This document shows positions 36,901-47,510 of a stretch of 64,000 nucleotides of DNA, piece by piece. The stretch is from Portulaca oleracea (Eukaryota; Streptophyta; Magnoliopsida; Caryophyllales; Portulacaceae): contig CM055870.1 in assembly GCA_029582165.1 (NCBI GenBank), positions 8,055,832 through 8,119,831 on the forward strand, read 5' to 3'. Numbering within the stretch: the stretch's first letter is position 1; every line of letters starts with the position of its first letter. Position numbers and translations under genes: made by a program. Below the pieces are notes generated by a model, which was given only the letters and a program-made list of their open reading frames with translations, did no database searches and was not told the DNA's origin.

Positions 36901-39900
36901 TGGAAGTAGACTGAAGGAGGTTATTTCTCACATAACCTCGAGGCTACATTGCTATGTATCACTGACTTACTGAACATTTGATTGTATGGTTTTTTGTGGT
37001 CTGCAGGTTCGCAAACTCCAAAGGGCATGTTTGAGGAATCCTGTAAAGGTGAGACATGAATATGAGATTCTGAGATGAAAAAAAGGCCATATTTTCCCTC
37101 CTTTTTGTTTGACAACATAATTTTTGTTTGTTTGTTTTTTTTTTTCAGCTTGAAGCAGCTTCAAAGTATTCAACTGTTGACACACTGAAGCAGCAATTTC
37201 TTTTTATTCCTGCTAAAAATAAGGTTTGTCACCATTTATACATTTAAGTTTGGAGTTGCCATATTATTTAAACTCCTGTTCCATTTGTTGGTTGAATTTC
37301 TTTCTTTGCAAGACTTCGGATGCATGTGCTGGATGGTCTTCTGGATTTCTTTGTTGTAGGAGTCACAACAATAAACTTAGGGTGCCACAAGGTTTTTGCT
37401 TGTCCTAGTCTATTAGGTCAGACAGGGCATCTCAAAATCTTGGCTTGTCCTGCCCTCAACTCCCATATCCAATTCTGTGCTATATATGTTCCTGCCTTGG
37501 GAGACCAGGAAGACTGTTGTCACCACAAAGCGCTGCAAGGCGGTATGTTAGTTTGATCCCTTAGGCTACTGGGGTGATCTTGTTTGATCATTGCTCCCCC
37601 TCTTAACAAACTTCGGCTCCTATCTTGAAACTCTTGATGGCGGTCTTCTCATACTTGACTGAGACAACCCATGGATGTTTACGTGTAACTTAAATATTAA
37701 ACACGTCATCCTAGTGACTAGTGAGGTCTAGAGCTGGTCATCGGTTCAAGACCTGACCGACTAGGGCTGAAGACCAAGGAAGAAGGAAATTGAGGACCGA
37801 AGACTGAACCAATCAACATTCAGTCCTAGACCGTAGTCACCGGACCGACCGAGAAAATTCCAGATTTGGAGTTAAAGATCGGTCAAGTGCGCCGATCCAG
37901 GGTCAAAGCTGAGGTGCCTTGCTTCATTTATATCACACTATGGGATGGCTTTTCTTTGTTAGAGTAGCAAATATAACAGCAAAGCAAGAGAAGCTAATCA
38001 ACAAAATACATCAAAATAAGATGCAATAAAGCAAAAATAGTCAGAACAATGGCCTAAATTTTTTTCGCTTCCTGCCAGAGGCCCAGAGCGATCCAGGAAC
38101 AGAAAAAAACAGCATATGCACCCCTTCAGAAGTTCAGATTGCCTATTTGCCAAAATCCTACACAAAGCGCAAAATTAACTCAGTTAAGAAATACAATTTC
38201 GGGCTACACGAGCAATCCAACAAATTGTGAGCAGAATGCATGAATTAGTGATAACAAACAACTAATCGGATGGGAAACCACAAATCATAGTCATAGATTA
38301 AAGTTGTTACGGACATGGGTGTCCTATCAATATATCTTTTAATTACTTAAAAGATAAACAATCATCAATGCTTCTGCATCTGGAAATCCGCTAGTTCCAC
38401 AAGTATTTAGGCTCAGGAGCCCCACCAACTGGAATGCAACTCTTTACTATGTATGATATGAAAGCCATTGATGTTTACACTTGCCTCCCTCTGAACTATT
38501 AAGACATGTAACACCGTAGTACGGAGGACTGTGGTTCCCTCTGGCTTAAATATGGCAAATTTATACACCCATACATGGGCTTTGAAAATTTCCCTGGATG
38601 AAAATTGGCTGATATTAGCAGACTGGTTCCCTCTGAACATGTATGTTACACATCCTCCTATTCCTTGGCGTGTTGGCTTGCTTCTAGAGTTGAGGGCTTG
38701 AAGCAATGTTGCAATTCAAATTGTGCCTTGAAAAGTATGCAGCATTCAATTATGGTCGCCAGGGTTAGCTTGACTGAAATGGCTCTTTGTTGTTCTTTCT
38801 TGAAGAGAGGACTGCATTAGAAAGCTAGAAAGGACTTGTGTCTTTTTTGCTTTGGTAACTTTAGGAGTTTGTTAAAACACACTTTAACACCCCCCCCCCC
38901 CCCGAAACACACACACACACCACAAAGTAGGAAGTCGGGCTAAGGAAAGGAGTCCATGAGAGCTGTTCTAAACTTGATGATAATGATATTGGTTAGTATC
39001 TGTTGGCACACCTATATCCCGTTCCTGGATGTATCTTTGGTGCATGATGGGGTTTTTCTTATTGCAATAGACCCTTTTTTTCTCATCAATATAATTTACC
39101 TGCTGCCCGATGACATTATTTTTTTTTTTTCGATATTTGACTTTAAATATTTCTAATATTGATTCTGGTCATGTTCTGCAGGATTGTTATCTTGTGTATG
39201 TTCTAACTGAGAAGGCTGGCAGTACAGCAATGGTTTTCACTCGAACGTGTGAGGCAACCCGCCTTTTGGCACTGATGCTGCGTAACCTTGGTTTTAGGGC
39301 TATTCCAATCAGTGGGCAGATGAATCAGGTTTTCTTCTTACTGCCTTTTCAATTTTCTGTTTGCTCTTTTTTGTAGAAGTTGTTAGGCATTGTTTCATTT
39401 TGCGTACCCATTATTTCTCCTTGATTCTGATGTAATTTGCCATGGGGCTGTGACAGGCTAAACGACTTGGCGCCCTGAATAAGTTCAAAGCCGGGGAATG
39501 TAACATCTTGATTGCCACTGATGTTGCCAGTAGAGGTCTTGACATTCCATCCGTAGACATGGTCATAAATTATGACATCCCCTCAAATTCTAAGGTTATC
39601 TTTGTTCCATCTTTGGTTTATTTTCATTTTAGGGTCCATGAAAATGTTGGCGGTGTTATTATCTGCATTTTATCGTGCCAGAGTAAAAAGACCCGTGAAA
39701 CCAGTCATCCGAGCTTAGTGATTTGGTGTATTGATCATTGGACCGTAGACATGTTTTTTCTCTAACTACTTGATGTCATCATGGGGCACAGGATTATATA
39801 CATCGGGTGGGAAGAACAGCCCGTGCTGGAAGGTCAGGGCTTGCTGTCTCACTGGTGAATCAATATGAGGTTTCTTGGTTTAAACAGATAGAGAACTTGA

Positions 39901-40525
39901 TAGGTGAGATTTAAACAAGCATTATTTTTCTTCTTGGTTGAAATGGAACGCCCCATTTAAATTTAATCACCATTTGGGATGCAGGTAAGAGGTTAGATCA
40001 GTTTCCTGCTGAGGAGGAGGAAGCCCTTCTTCTGATGGAACGTGTTACTGAGGCCAAAAGAATTTCCCAGATGGTGAGCACGCTTACCCACTATTATTTA
40101 TTAGGATGGATAAACTGAGATCTTTCACTCTGTGTGTCCCCCCCCCCCCCCCTTTTTCTAAAGGATGAACCAAGTCCATGTTTTGATTTGTTTCCTTGGT
40201 TATTGATTGAAACAAAACCAATGGTCCGAAATTCCGCCCAAACAGGGTGTGGGGGTAGATATGGCTGTCTTATCCCTAAAATTTGCAATTTAGAGAGACA
40301 GGTTCCAATTGGACCAAGATTTAGAAACCGTTCGTTACCTAAAGTATATGTTCTCTCAATTATCCAAGTTATGGACATAATTGGTTATTGGTTGAACAAA
40401 TGCAGAAAATGAAGGAGTCTGGAGGAAAGAAAAGGAAAGGTATGGAAGATGAAGATCAGGAGGAGATTGAGAAGTACTTGGGCACCAAGAGAAGTGGTAA
40501 AACTTCGAAGAAATCCAGAAGATGA
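30949..40525 (+). CDS. RH10: DEAD-box ATP-dependent RNA helicase, RH10/DDX47/Rrp3 type, 13 exons
   Basis: Exons: 30949-31087, 33534-33663, 34450-34519, 34980-35042, 35530-35604, 36322-36441, 37007-37048, 37149-37223, 39182-39328, 39457-39594, 39792-39903, 39985-40073, 40406-40525. All phases close: 1,320 nt, 439 residues. Motifs in order: Q motif (FKELG...PTKIQ), I AQTGSGKT (54-61), Ia PTRELA, GG, Ib TPGRL, II DEAD (162-165), III SAT (193-195), IV region [28 protein letters not shown] (337-346). The C-terminus is lysine-rich (GKKRKG, SKKSRR), suiting nucleolar location. The family acts in pre-18S rRNA processing (Rrp3/DDX47 knowledge). The subfamily call rests on [18 protein letters not shown] and [11 protein letters not shown]. 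Intron 1 (31088-33533) is almost wholly a retroelement insertion; intron 8 (37224-39181) is 1.96 kb with C-runs and AC repeats near 38890. Confidence 0.93.
31159..31393 (-). repeat. 3' LTR of the gene-carrying retroelement
   Basis: This 235-bp LTR has ends TGTTAGG...CTTAACA in element orientation. It includes a TATATATA-like stretch near 31286 and lies next to the polypurine tract at 31394-31404. Confidence 0.88.
31736..31845 (-). pseudogene. Captured fragment resembling an L-type lectin receptor kinase
   Basis: One minus-strand frame reads RKRKWKYR...[20 protein letters not shown]. This matches the juxtamembrane segment of plant L-type lectin receptor-like kinases, where a basic stop-transfer stretch precedes E-F-S-Y-K-E-L-K-x-A-T. 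It abuts the signal peptide peptidase fragment with no intron between. The kinase domain is absent. The identification comes from a short motif, so moderate confidence only. Confidence 0.55.
31845..32392 (-). pseudogene. Captured, intronless signal peptide peptidase fragment
   Basis: Minus-strand frames read [91 protein letters not shown] and [14 protein letters not shown]. These are successive segments of the intramembrane aspartyl protease SPP, including both catalytic motifs (YD and GxGD). Segments from several normal exons are joined without introns, implying capture from mRNA. A TAG at 32056-32058 interrupts the frame just before GLGD, and a two-base loss near 31873 shifts the frame. It is therefore not expected to encode an active protease. 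Confidence 0.88.
32900..33372 (-). repeat. 5' LTR of the retroelement, interrupted by a MITE
   Basis: Same 235-bp LTR as at 31159-31393, split at a TA by a 236-bp Stowaway-type insertion. Without the insert and one TA it has the same length as its partner. The primer binding site lies just inside, at 32892-32899. Confidence 0.88.
33125..33360. mobile_element. Stowaway-type MITE nested in the LTR
   Basis: The ends are CTCCCTCCGTT... and ...ACAGAGGGAG, flanked by TA on each side (33123-33124 and 33361-33362). TA duplication with CTCCCTCCG ends is the Tc1/mariner Stowaway signature. No coding content. It is absent from the partner LTR, so it inserted after the retroelement. Confidence 0.88.
38880..38922. 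repeat. C-run and AC microsatellite in helicase intron 8
   Basis: About 15 consecutive C bases are followed by AC units. It is a simple repeat and a likely site of length variation and sequencing error. Confidence 0.85.
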
Positions 40526-40774
40526 ATTGCTTATCCTGCCATTTTTGCATCAAATTTTGTTACGAACATTGTTACTGTTTCTGAGTTTGTTTGGGTTCTT
40601 CTTAATCTTTAGGAAATGTAGGGTTGTTGTTGTAAACTATAAATCTCACTGATTTCTGTGCTGCAATTAGGTGGCAACAACATTGAACTATAGATGCGAA
40701 GAATTGCTCAATGTTGAAGCAACTTCTCAGACCTTTTTTGTACAACTCATAAATTACTGGTGGCTAACATTGCC

Positions 40775-42120
40775 CAAAAAATTGCTGGGAGGTGCCACAC
40801 ATTTCTAACAACTGACTAGAAGGGGACCACTTTTTTTTAATGCACTCGAAGGGGACCACATCTTAAAAGAACTGGCTGCTGGGTGATTTTCCGACCATTT
40901 TGACTGAATTTTGGCGATTTATATATGAAAAGACAGAAATACCCCTATGTTTTTATCGAACAATTGCTGGGGGGTGCCATACATTTCTAAAAACTGACTG
41001 GAGGGGGACAACTTTTTTCACATCTCTTATTTGCACTTTCTCTCCTCCTCCAAATATTAATACAACTCAACCCGTCAAAACCATAACCAAACTCATCATC
41101 TTCTTCTTCTTCATCCACCACCCGACCACCTTCACTACCACCAGTCTAACCACCAACAACACCACCACCACTACATCAGCGCTCAACCACCACCGAGAAC
41201 AACAATGGCCATTTTAAATCAAATCTCAATCTAAGTTTGACACAACCAAGCACTTACCCTTCTCATTCCTTGTGTTCAAATTGAATTCAACACTCACACC
41301 ATAACCACCAATCAGACTTCATTTTTGCATCCCAAATATCACCAGAAAAAGCCACTCCAGCCACCAAAAACACTGATAACCACCCGAACTCACTTCTGAA
41401 CCATCCCCGTTTCTCCTTTATTTCGCTCGACCAGACCCGCAACTCTCGTCAAGGCCGCTGCCAACGACCTATGTTGACCGACACCCAAACCCACGACAAC
41501 CAAACGTCGCACCGGACGCCATTCCTCTTTCTCTCTCCTTGCTTGCTTGATATTAGGTTTCGATGGGTGGAGTTAAGACCCAAAAACAAAAAACAAATTG
41601 AGAAATTGACATACTGATGGCATGAAGAGAGGGATTTATGCTTTGTTGTGTCAAACTTAGATTGTGGTTTGATTTAAAATAGTCGTGGTGGTTCTCGGTG
41701 GTGGTTGAGTGTCGATTGAGTGATGTTGGTGTTGTTGGCGGTTGGACTGGTCCTTGTGTTGGTGGTCGGGTGGTGGACGAATGAAGAAGAAGGATAAGAA
41801 ATGGGTTTGTTTATGGTTTTGATGGGTTGAGTTGTATTGATATTCGGGGGAGGAGAGAGTGAAGAAAAGAGGTGTGAAAAAAGTGGTCCCCATCCAGTCA
41901 GTTTTTAAAAATGTAGGACACCTCCCAGTAATTGTTTGATAAAACATAGGGGTATTTCTGTCTTTTCATATATAAATCACCGGAATTCGGTCAAAATGGT
42001 CGGAAAATCACCCAGCAGCCAGTTCTTTGAAAATGTGGTCCCCTTTGAGTGCATTAAAAAAATGTGGTCCCCTTCTAGTCAGTTGTTAGAAATGTGTGAC
42101 ACCTACCAGCAATTTTTTAT
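40775..42120. mobile_element. Long-inverted-repeat (foldback) MULE, 1,346 bp, 9-bp TSD
   Basis: The left arm (about 40775-41250) and right arm (about 41640-42120) are near-complementary over roughly 475 bp, starting (C/AT)AAAAAATTGCTGG. The 9-bp sequence AACATTGCC flanks the element at 40766-40774 and 42121-42129. The middle of about 390 bp has no recognised ORF. Each arm contains a diverged second copy of its own terminus (for example near 40960 in the left arm). The ends share CAAAAAATT with the MITE at 17457-17816. Mutator-like superfamily by TSD length and TIR length. Confidence 0.9.
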
Positions 42121-43279
42121 AACATTGCCTAGGGCCTTATTAAAACTGTTTTCGTCTTAAGACTTTCGAAGTAACTAGTAAGGGTACCTCTTGATAAATC
42201 ATTTGCGAAGATTGAAAGGTTGTACTCAGGAGTTTTTGTGTGTGCTTATGAATGGTGCGTTTATATGTGTTATATGTGAATTAATAGAACAAAATATTAG
42301 TACTAGTATAAATTCAAAACACATAATTATGTGATTCACATGATTGTTATCTTGTATGATTACCACTTTCAAAGTAACATTCTATCTCGTTGATTTTTAA
42401 CATTTTTATCCCTTAGAAAGCAACAATGTTTATTATAATAGATAAATGTAAAATGTGGTAAAAAGTTAGATGTAAAATGTGACAAAAATCTTGTAATATT
42501 ACATATAAATTTATATTAGTCACCTAAAAGGCTAAACTTATCACAATTTAAACTCATTTATGCCTTTACTAAGAGCAAGTGCAGCGGACCGTTTTTATAA
42601 GTGAGAATTCGTGTGAGAATGAGAGTTTTCCTCCATCAAAGATTGGAATTATAAGTGAGAATTCGTGTGGGAATGAGAGTTTTCGTCTATCAAAGAAAGA
42701 AATTAGAAGACACGTGGTCTAAGAATTCTATAACGTTCTATTGCCCACCTGCCCATTATTTTACTCTCTTTTTAAGGTCCATGTTGGCCCTATTCTTTGG
42801 TTTGATTATTTTTAGATTTTGATGGATAAGTTGGAATAGATTGGGATAAGTTATGATATTTTTTGGGAAATTGTGTTTTAGAGTGGACGTTTTATTAAGT
42901 TTGGATAGGTTTGAATAAGTTTGGATAAGTTGAGAGAGTTATATCCAACGTAACCAAAAAACAAGGCCGTAATGTAGCCAGTCATTTATACACTTAAAAA
43001 AAAGAAAACTTATATTTAAACAAAGTAAGCCCTGTAAATAAATATTTTAAGGTAAATAAGTAAGAATGAGTTTCTACTCTTGTAAAATAAATGAAATGAA
43101 ATTACAAAAAATAAGAATGATGGGTGATGTAAATTAAAAGAAACAATGCCAACTTGTATTTCAAAGTTATGGAACACCTATTGCAATTGATCTAATACTA
43201 TGGTACTATGACCCTGATTTTTGAATTGGTTAAAATCAAGTTTGGATGGATTTGATTGGATTAGATTAGATAAGTTATA
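42121..43279. other. Intergenic stretch with a small tandem repeat
   Basis: AT-rich, no ORF of interest. Two copies of AAGTGAGAATTCGTGTG(A/G)GA with following sequence lie at about 42599 and 42653 (period 54). The rest shows no feature that I can support. Confidence 0.6.
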
Positions 43280-43492
43280 CTACCTCTGTCCCAAAATGTT
43301 TGTCCTTTGACAAAATTTTGACCGTTGATTATTATCAAATTACAATGAGTTACGATATGAAATTACCATTATTTTAATTTTTATTAAGACATCTTTCTAA
43401 TAACGATAATTTCATATCGTAACTCACTGTAATTTGATAATAATCAACGATCAAAATTTTGTCAAAGGACAAACATTTTGGGACAGAGGTAG
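43280..43492. mobile_element. Stowaway-type MITE with near-perfect hairpin
   Basis: The ends are CTACCTCTGTCCC and GGGACAGAGGTAG, flanked by TA (43278-43279 and 43493-43494). The two arms of about 95 bp are almost perfectly complementary around a loop near 43370-43400. Non-coding. Confidence 0.92.
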
Positions 43493-43634
43493 TAATATTT
43501 TTTTGGGGAATTGTGCTTTTAAATTTAGAGATGATGTTTTTTTAGAAAATTGCGTAAGGTTTGTATTGAATTTAATTTGATTAGATAGGTTAGAGATACC
43601 AATTCAAATAACAAGACCTGTAGCTGTAGTTGAC

Positions 43635-43930
43635 CTCTAGGAAAGCGTAGGGCCAACAAAATTTTGTTCGATCTGAATAGCCGAATTGTCCGATCTGAAA
43701 AAAATGGGGTCTGTATATAAATTTTTTATTCGAATTTTGATATTGACCGAATATTTAATATTTCTCTTTTTCTATTATTCGAACTTGATATCGACCTAAA
43801 TATAACCCAGTCCGAAGTGTCTCACCCGATCTATCTCAAATGAACCCTATCTGAATATCAACTCCTTGCCCAAATTTTATCATTTACCTACCTGAATTTG
43901 ACCCGAGCCAGATTTTTTGTCAGCGTTGGG
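43635..43930. repeat. Dispersed AT-rich repeat, copy 1
   Basis: Contains alternating TTCGAA/GACCGAATAT/TCCGATCTGAA phrases, also found near 56735-57045 and 60710-61020. It starts near GGGCCAACAAAATTTTG and ends near GAGCCAGATTTTTTG, a weak inverted pair. Probably an old non-autonomous transposon; the boundaries are approximate. Confidence 0.4.
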
Positions 43931-44007
43931 AACGAGTTGCATCGCCGTTCCCGCCCCCAAAATGTGATTTGAAAATCAAAAATCAGAGAGGAGGAGTCCC
44001 GTCATCA

Positions 44008-46939
44008 ATGGAGAAGATGAGGAGAAGAGACACAAAATCGGAGAATTCCATGCCTCAAGACCTCCAAATTCAGGCGCCTTTCTCCTCCATTGACGCTGCT
44101 CTCGTTTTCCATATCGTCTCCGATGTCTTGGCCTTCATTCTCTACATGCACCAGCAAATTCCCTCGTAATCTCTCTCTCTCTCACTTTAGATCTTGCAAT
44201 TTGTTGTGTTTTTCGAGTTGCTTTCACTATTCGAACTTGGATTTTGAACTTAGAAACCCCTAGTTATGGAGTCACTAGGATTTGGAGGCTTTTGAGGAGC
44301 TAGTTTTCGTGATTTCTGGTCCTTTGTCATGTTTGTTTGTGTTATTTGCTCTTCATCCTTCGAATTTTAGCTATTCCTGGGGTTTTCTCGAATTTATGAG
44401 GACTGTAATTCGACTGTACTGGTTGAAAGTGTTAATTTTGATGCAACATTAGCACTACAAGAACCAATTGTGAACTCATACTCTTGCATAAATAAAGGAT
44501 GGAACAATGTGCCCTAGTTTAGGACTATAATTCGACTGTACTGATTGAAAGTGTTAATTTTGATGCAAAATTAGCACTAGGAGAAACTAATAGAGGACTC
44601 ACGCTCGTGTGTAAATCAAGGATGGAACAATGTACCCTAGTTTAGGACTATGGAGCAAGTTGTGTTAAGTTTTAACTTACAGTATTGCTTATCGGAGGTG
44701 TGTGAATTCTTAGTAAGTTTGCAACTTAGTAATCACTATAGCCCTTATTCTGGTTTCCAAATTGCGTAGGTTTAGGGTAATCACTATAGCCCTTATGCGA
44801 GGCGCGTGAATTCTTAGCAAGTTTAGGACGATGGAGCATGCTGCATGGATATGGTCAGAGTTGTATTCTCTTCAAGGGATGTCTTATGTTGATTGTTGTG
44901 CCATAGGCACCAAAGAGTATTAGCAGTTTGGAAACCAGTTAGTGAATATCAAGTATTTGCATTGTTTTTCTTCGACGCATGGACCGATTAGTTGCCTAAT
45001 GCTATTGGAGTGGCTTCAAAAAGTACTTTCCAAACAAAACAAGCAACAGTGCAATGAGCATTTCTGTAAGAGACAATAAATAGAAATTGTCCGATACTGT
45101 TCGTATTCTTGAATGAACTGTGGAAATGGGTGCCTGTACTGCTCTGGTGGTAAAAGAGGATGTAGAAAACTTGTGCTGTAGGTATGAAATTTCGTAAAGA
45201 CTAGAAGGAAGTTGTCATAGAATTTTATTTGTTGAATAACAGCTGTTTTTTTCGATTCAAGAGAGGGTATTTGATGACCCTGACTTTTCTTGACAGTTTG
45301 TTGCAGGATATGACTCTTCAATTTAATTCACTACAAACTGAGTACAAGGAGTTGGTATGTTATCCGAGATGAGTGGATTGCATTTTATCAGCTTGATATA
45401 TGCCCCTATTAAAGCCTTTTGCTTATAGGATGACATTCTTACTCAAGGTGAACTCAATCCTGCCTCTAGAAGGAAGCACAATGGGAAAAAGAGAGAAATC
45501 AAAATGGGAATTAGAAGAATGGAGAAATTGATGAGTTCGATATCTGGTATTCATACTGCTTTGCAATTGATGATCCGTGAGGTTCCGAATGTGGAAGACA
45601 TAGCACTTGTTCTTGGAGCAAGTCCAAGGCGGCCACGTCACGTTTATGAGATTTGCTTCCCTCATGGAGTGAGGGAGCCGCTTACTTCTGAAGATATGAC
45701 GAGAAGCAAAGCAACAGAGTCACTTTCAAGAAAGGTTGGTGTAGCTGTCCTCTTGTTTGCACTAGATGATAGCATATAATCTTGGACTTGAATCATCTTC
45801 TCTTGAATAGATTATACGTGCACTTATCTCGAAAGGTGTGGGATCTGCCTCTTATCCAGGTAATAACTTGTTTGTATGCAAGTATTCTTCTTGGGTTATG
45901 TTCAATGGTCTATAAGTCATAGCAATTGCAATGCTTTAGGTCCTTCCAAATTGTTTCTGCTGGCCAGGGCTCCAACATCTTTCAACATGCCTGTGCATTT
46001 CCTTCCGAAGCGTGATTTTCAGTATTCAAAGAAGGTAGGTGCTTGATTTGCTTATGAGATGATGAGAATGTGGTTATATAACGCCAACTTCCTGCGTTTC
46101 TTAAACTAATACACATTCCATATGCTACTGTTGACATTGCCTATAACCTTAATGACCTAATAAATATTAAATAGGATGGTTACTGCATCTTAGAACGAAA
46201 AGATTGGGTCAGCACGTTCACTCTCCGGTGAGAAATACCAAAATTTCCCTCCTTCCCAAATTGCATGGCTAAGGCTGAGGCTCAAATGTCATATAGAGCA
46301 GCAAAGTTGTATAGTTTGGGACAGAGGGAAGAAATTCTTCTTGTCATTCTTGCATATAGTTCATCGGGTCTAAGTTTGGTTTGGCAAATCAAACGATGCA
46401 ACTTAGCTATCCTTCCAGTTCCAGGACATTAATTTGTTGTGTCCGCATAAGTTCCAATCAATCTATTGTGGATCCCTTGTCCTGTGTTTTTTCTTGCAGA
46501 TTGTCCCTTTTAAGTTACAGCTAAGATCCAGAAACTGTTGCCAAGAGATGGGCACATCTTTGGTCTCTGAGGCATCAGCAGGACTCAATTTGCAGGAAAA
46601 TGGTTCCGGCAATGAAATATGGTATGTAAATTGTGCTCAGCCTTAAAAATTGGTTAATCAAGCAGTTTTGCCTTATTAGAGTGTCCTACTGTCAACTGAG
46701 TTCCATTTCCCCCCATAGTCATTCACCATCACGGGTCAACATTGCACTGAGATCCCAGATTCAAGTGTTCAACCCCAACCGCAGTCATATTGGCTTGATG
46801 CAAGACAGTATTTGTTCTTTTGACATTTTCTTTACATACAGTAATCCTTCTTTTCGATTTCATCTTTATCTTGGTTAGGTTTCAGTGCCGACATGTAATC
46901 AAGGGCCTTGCAATAGGTAATCCATCACCTGAAGATTGA
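44008..46939 (+). CDS. Plant protein of unknown function, 282 residues, 7 exons
   Basis: Exons: 44008-44165, 45297-45354, 45429-45734, 45811-45859, 45940-46034, 46500-46621, 46879-46939; phases close over 849 nt. The ATG at 44008 is the first in frame after a leader. The second exon starts at TTTGTTGCAG (acceptor TGACAG), because the later acceptor TTGCAG would bring a stop into frame. No signal peptide. Segments: a hydrophobic/helical stretch (ALVFHIVSDVLAFILYMHQQIPS, residues about 31-53), a coiled-coil-like stretch around FNSLQTEYKEL, a basic SRRKHNGKKREIK, then IREVPNVEDIALVLG, PRRPRHVYEICFPHG and PVHFLPKRDFQYSK. It looks like a conserved single-copy plant protein. I could not place it in a family; a small plant-specific meiotic factor such as DFO is one guess to test, nothing more. 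Confidence 0.75.
44399..44643. repeat. Tandem duplication, 122-bp period, in intron 1 of the unknown gene
   Basis: Two imperfect copies start at about 44401 and 44523. They share TTCGACTGTACTG(G/A)TTGAAAGTGTTAATTTTGATGC-type sequence and GGATGGAACAATGT. A further shuffled duplication (AATCACTATAGCCCTTAT) follows at 44731 and 44778. Confidence 0.82.
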
Positions 46940-47510
46940 TAGATTGACAAGCATTTCAAAAGGTTCAAACAACTCCAGAGTCCAGACTGTCCTCTAACCT
47001 CAGCTACAACCTGTATGCCCTTGTACTGAATGACTACCTATCAAACATCTGTATTGATAATTTTCATCTTTGCAGTATTAGTTAGCCTCAGTTGATGTAC
47101 CCCTTTGCATATTTTTTCGTACTCTCCCCAATTAAACTTTGGCGTCTTGAACTCCTATACCCCTGTGCTGCACGGTTCATGATCATATTCATCGGCACAA
47201 AATACATGAAGCTGTTCAACAGCCTCTTTGGAACATTAGTGTATTTCATGCTGTAAATTCTGATGTTATAATTGAAAATTGAAGCTGTCTTTTGCTCCTT
47301 TGCTATGCATGAACGATGGATGCAATCTAGATGAGTTACATTCAAAAGTAAAAGTAAACTAAAATTATAATCTTGTCATGTATCTGAATGAATGTTGTCT
47401 AATCTACATAATCTTCATCAATAGAGCTGGTGGTAGTCTGGTAGACAAAATCATTGGTAAGTTTATACTTGATTAGCTTATATGTACTTTGTCTAATTTA
47501 GGCTGATACC
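46940..47510. other. Intergenic region between convergent 3' ends
   Basis: 570 bp between the stop of the unknown gene and the stop of the bHLH gene on the other strand. It should hold both 3' UTRs. No domain, repeat or element was recognised. Confidence 0.6.

Noticed and set aside
30949..40525. Helicase gene as a pseudogene because of the intron insertion
   Set aside because: All exons, splice sites and motifs are intact, and the retroelement lies wholly within intron 1.
40900..41217. ORFs inside the long inverted repeat (also 41657-41947 on the minus strand)
   Set aside because: They are mirror readings of the MULE arms, with Thr/His/Asn-rich low-complexity content.
45301..45310. Acceptor TTGCAG at 45306 for exon 2 of the unknown gene
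   Set aside because: Using it puts TGA in frame immediately; the TGACAG acceptor ten bases upstream keeps the frame open.
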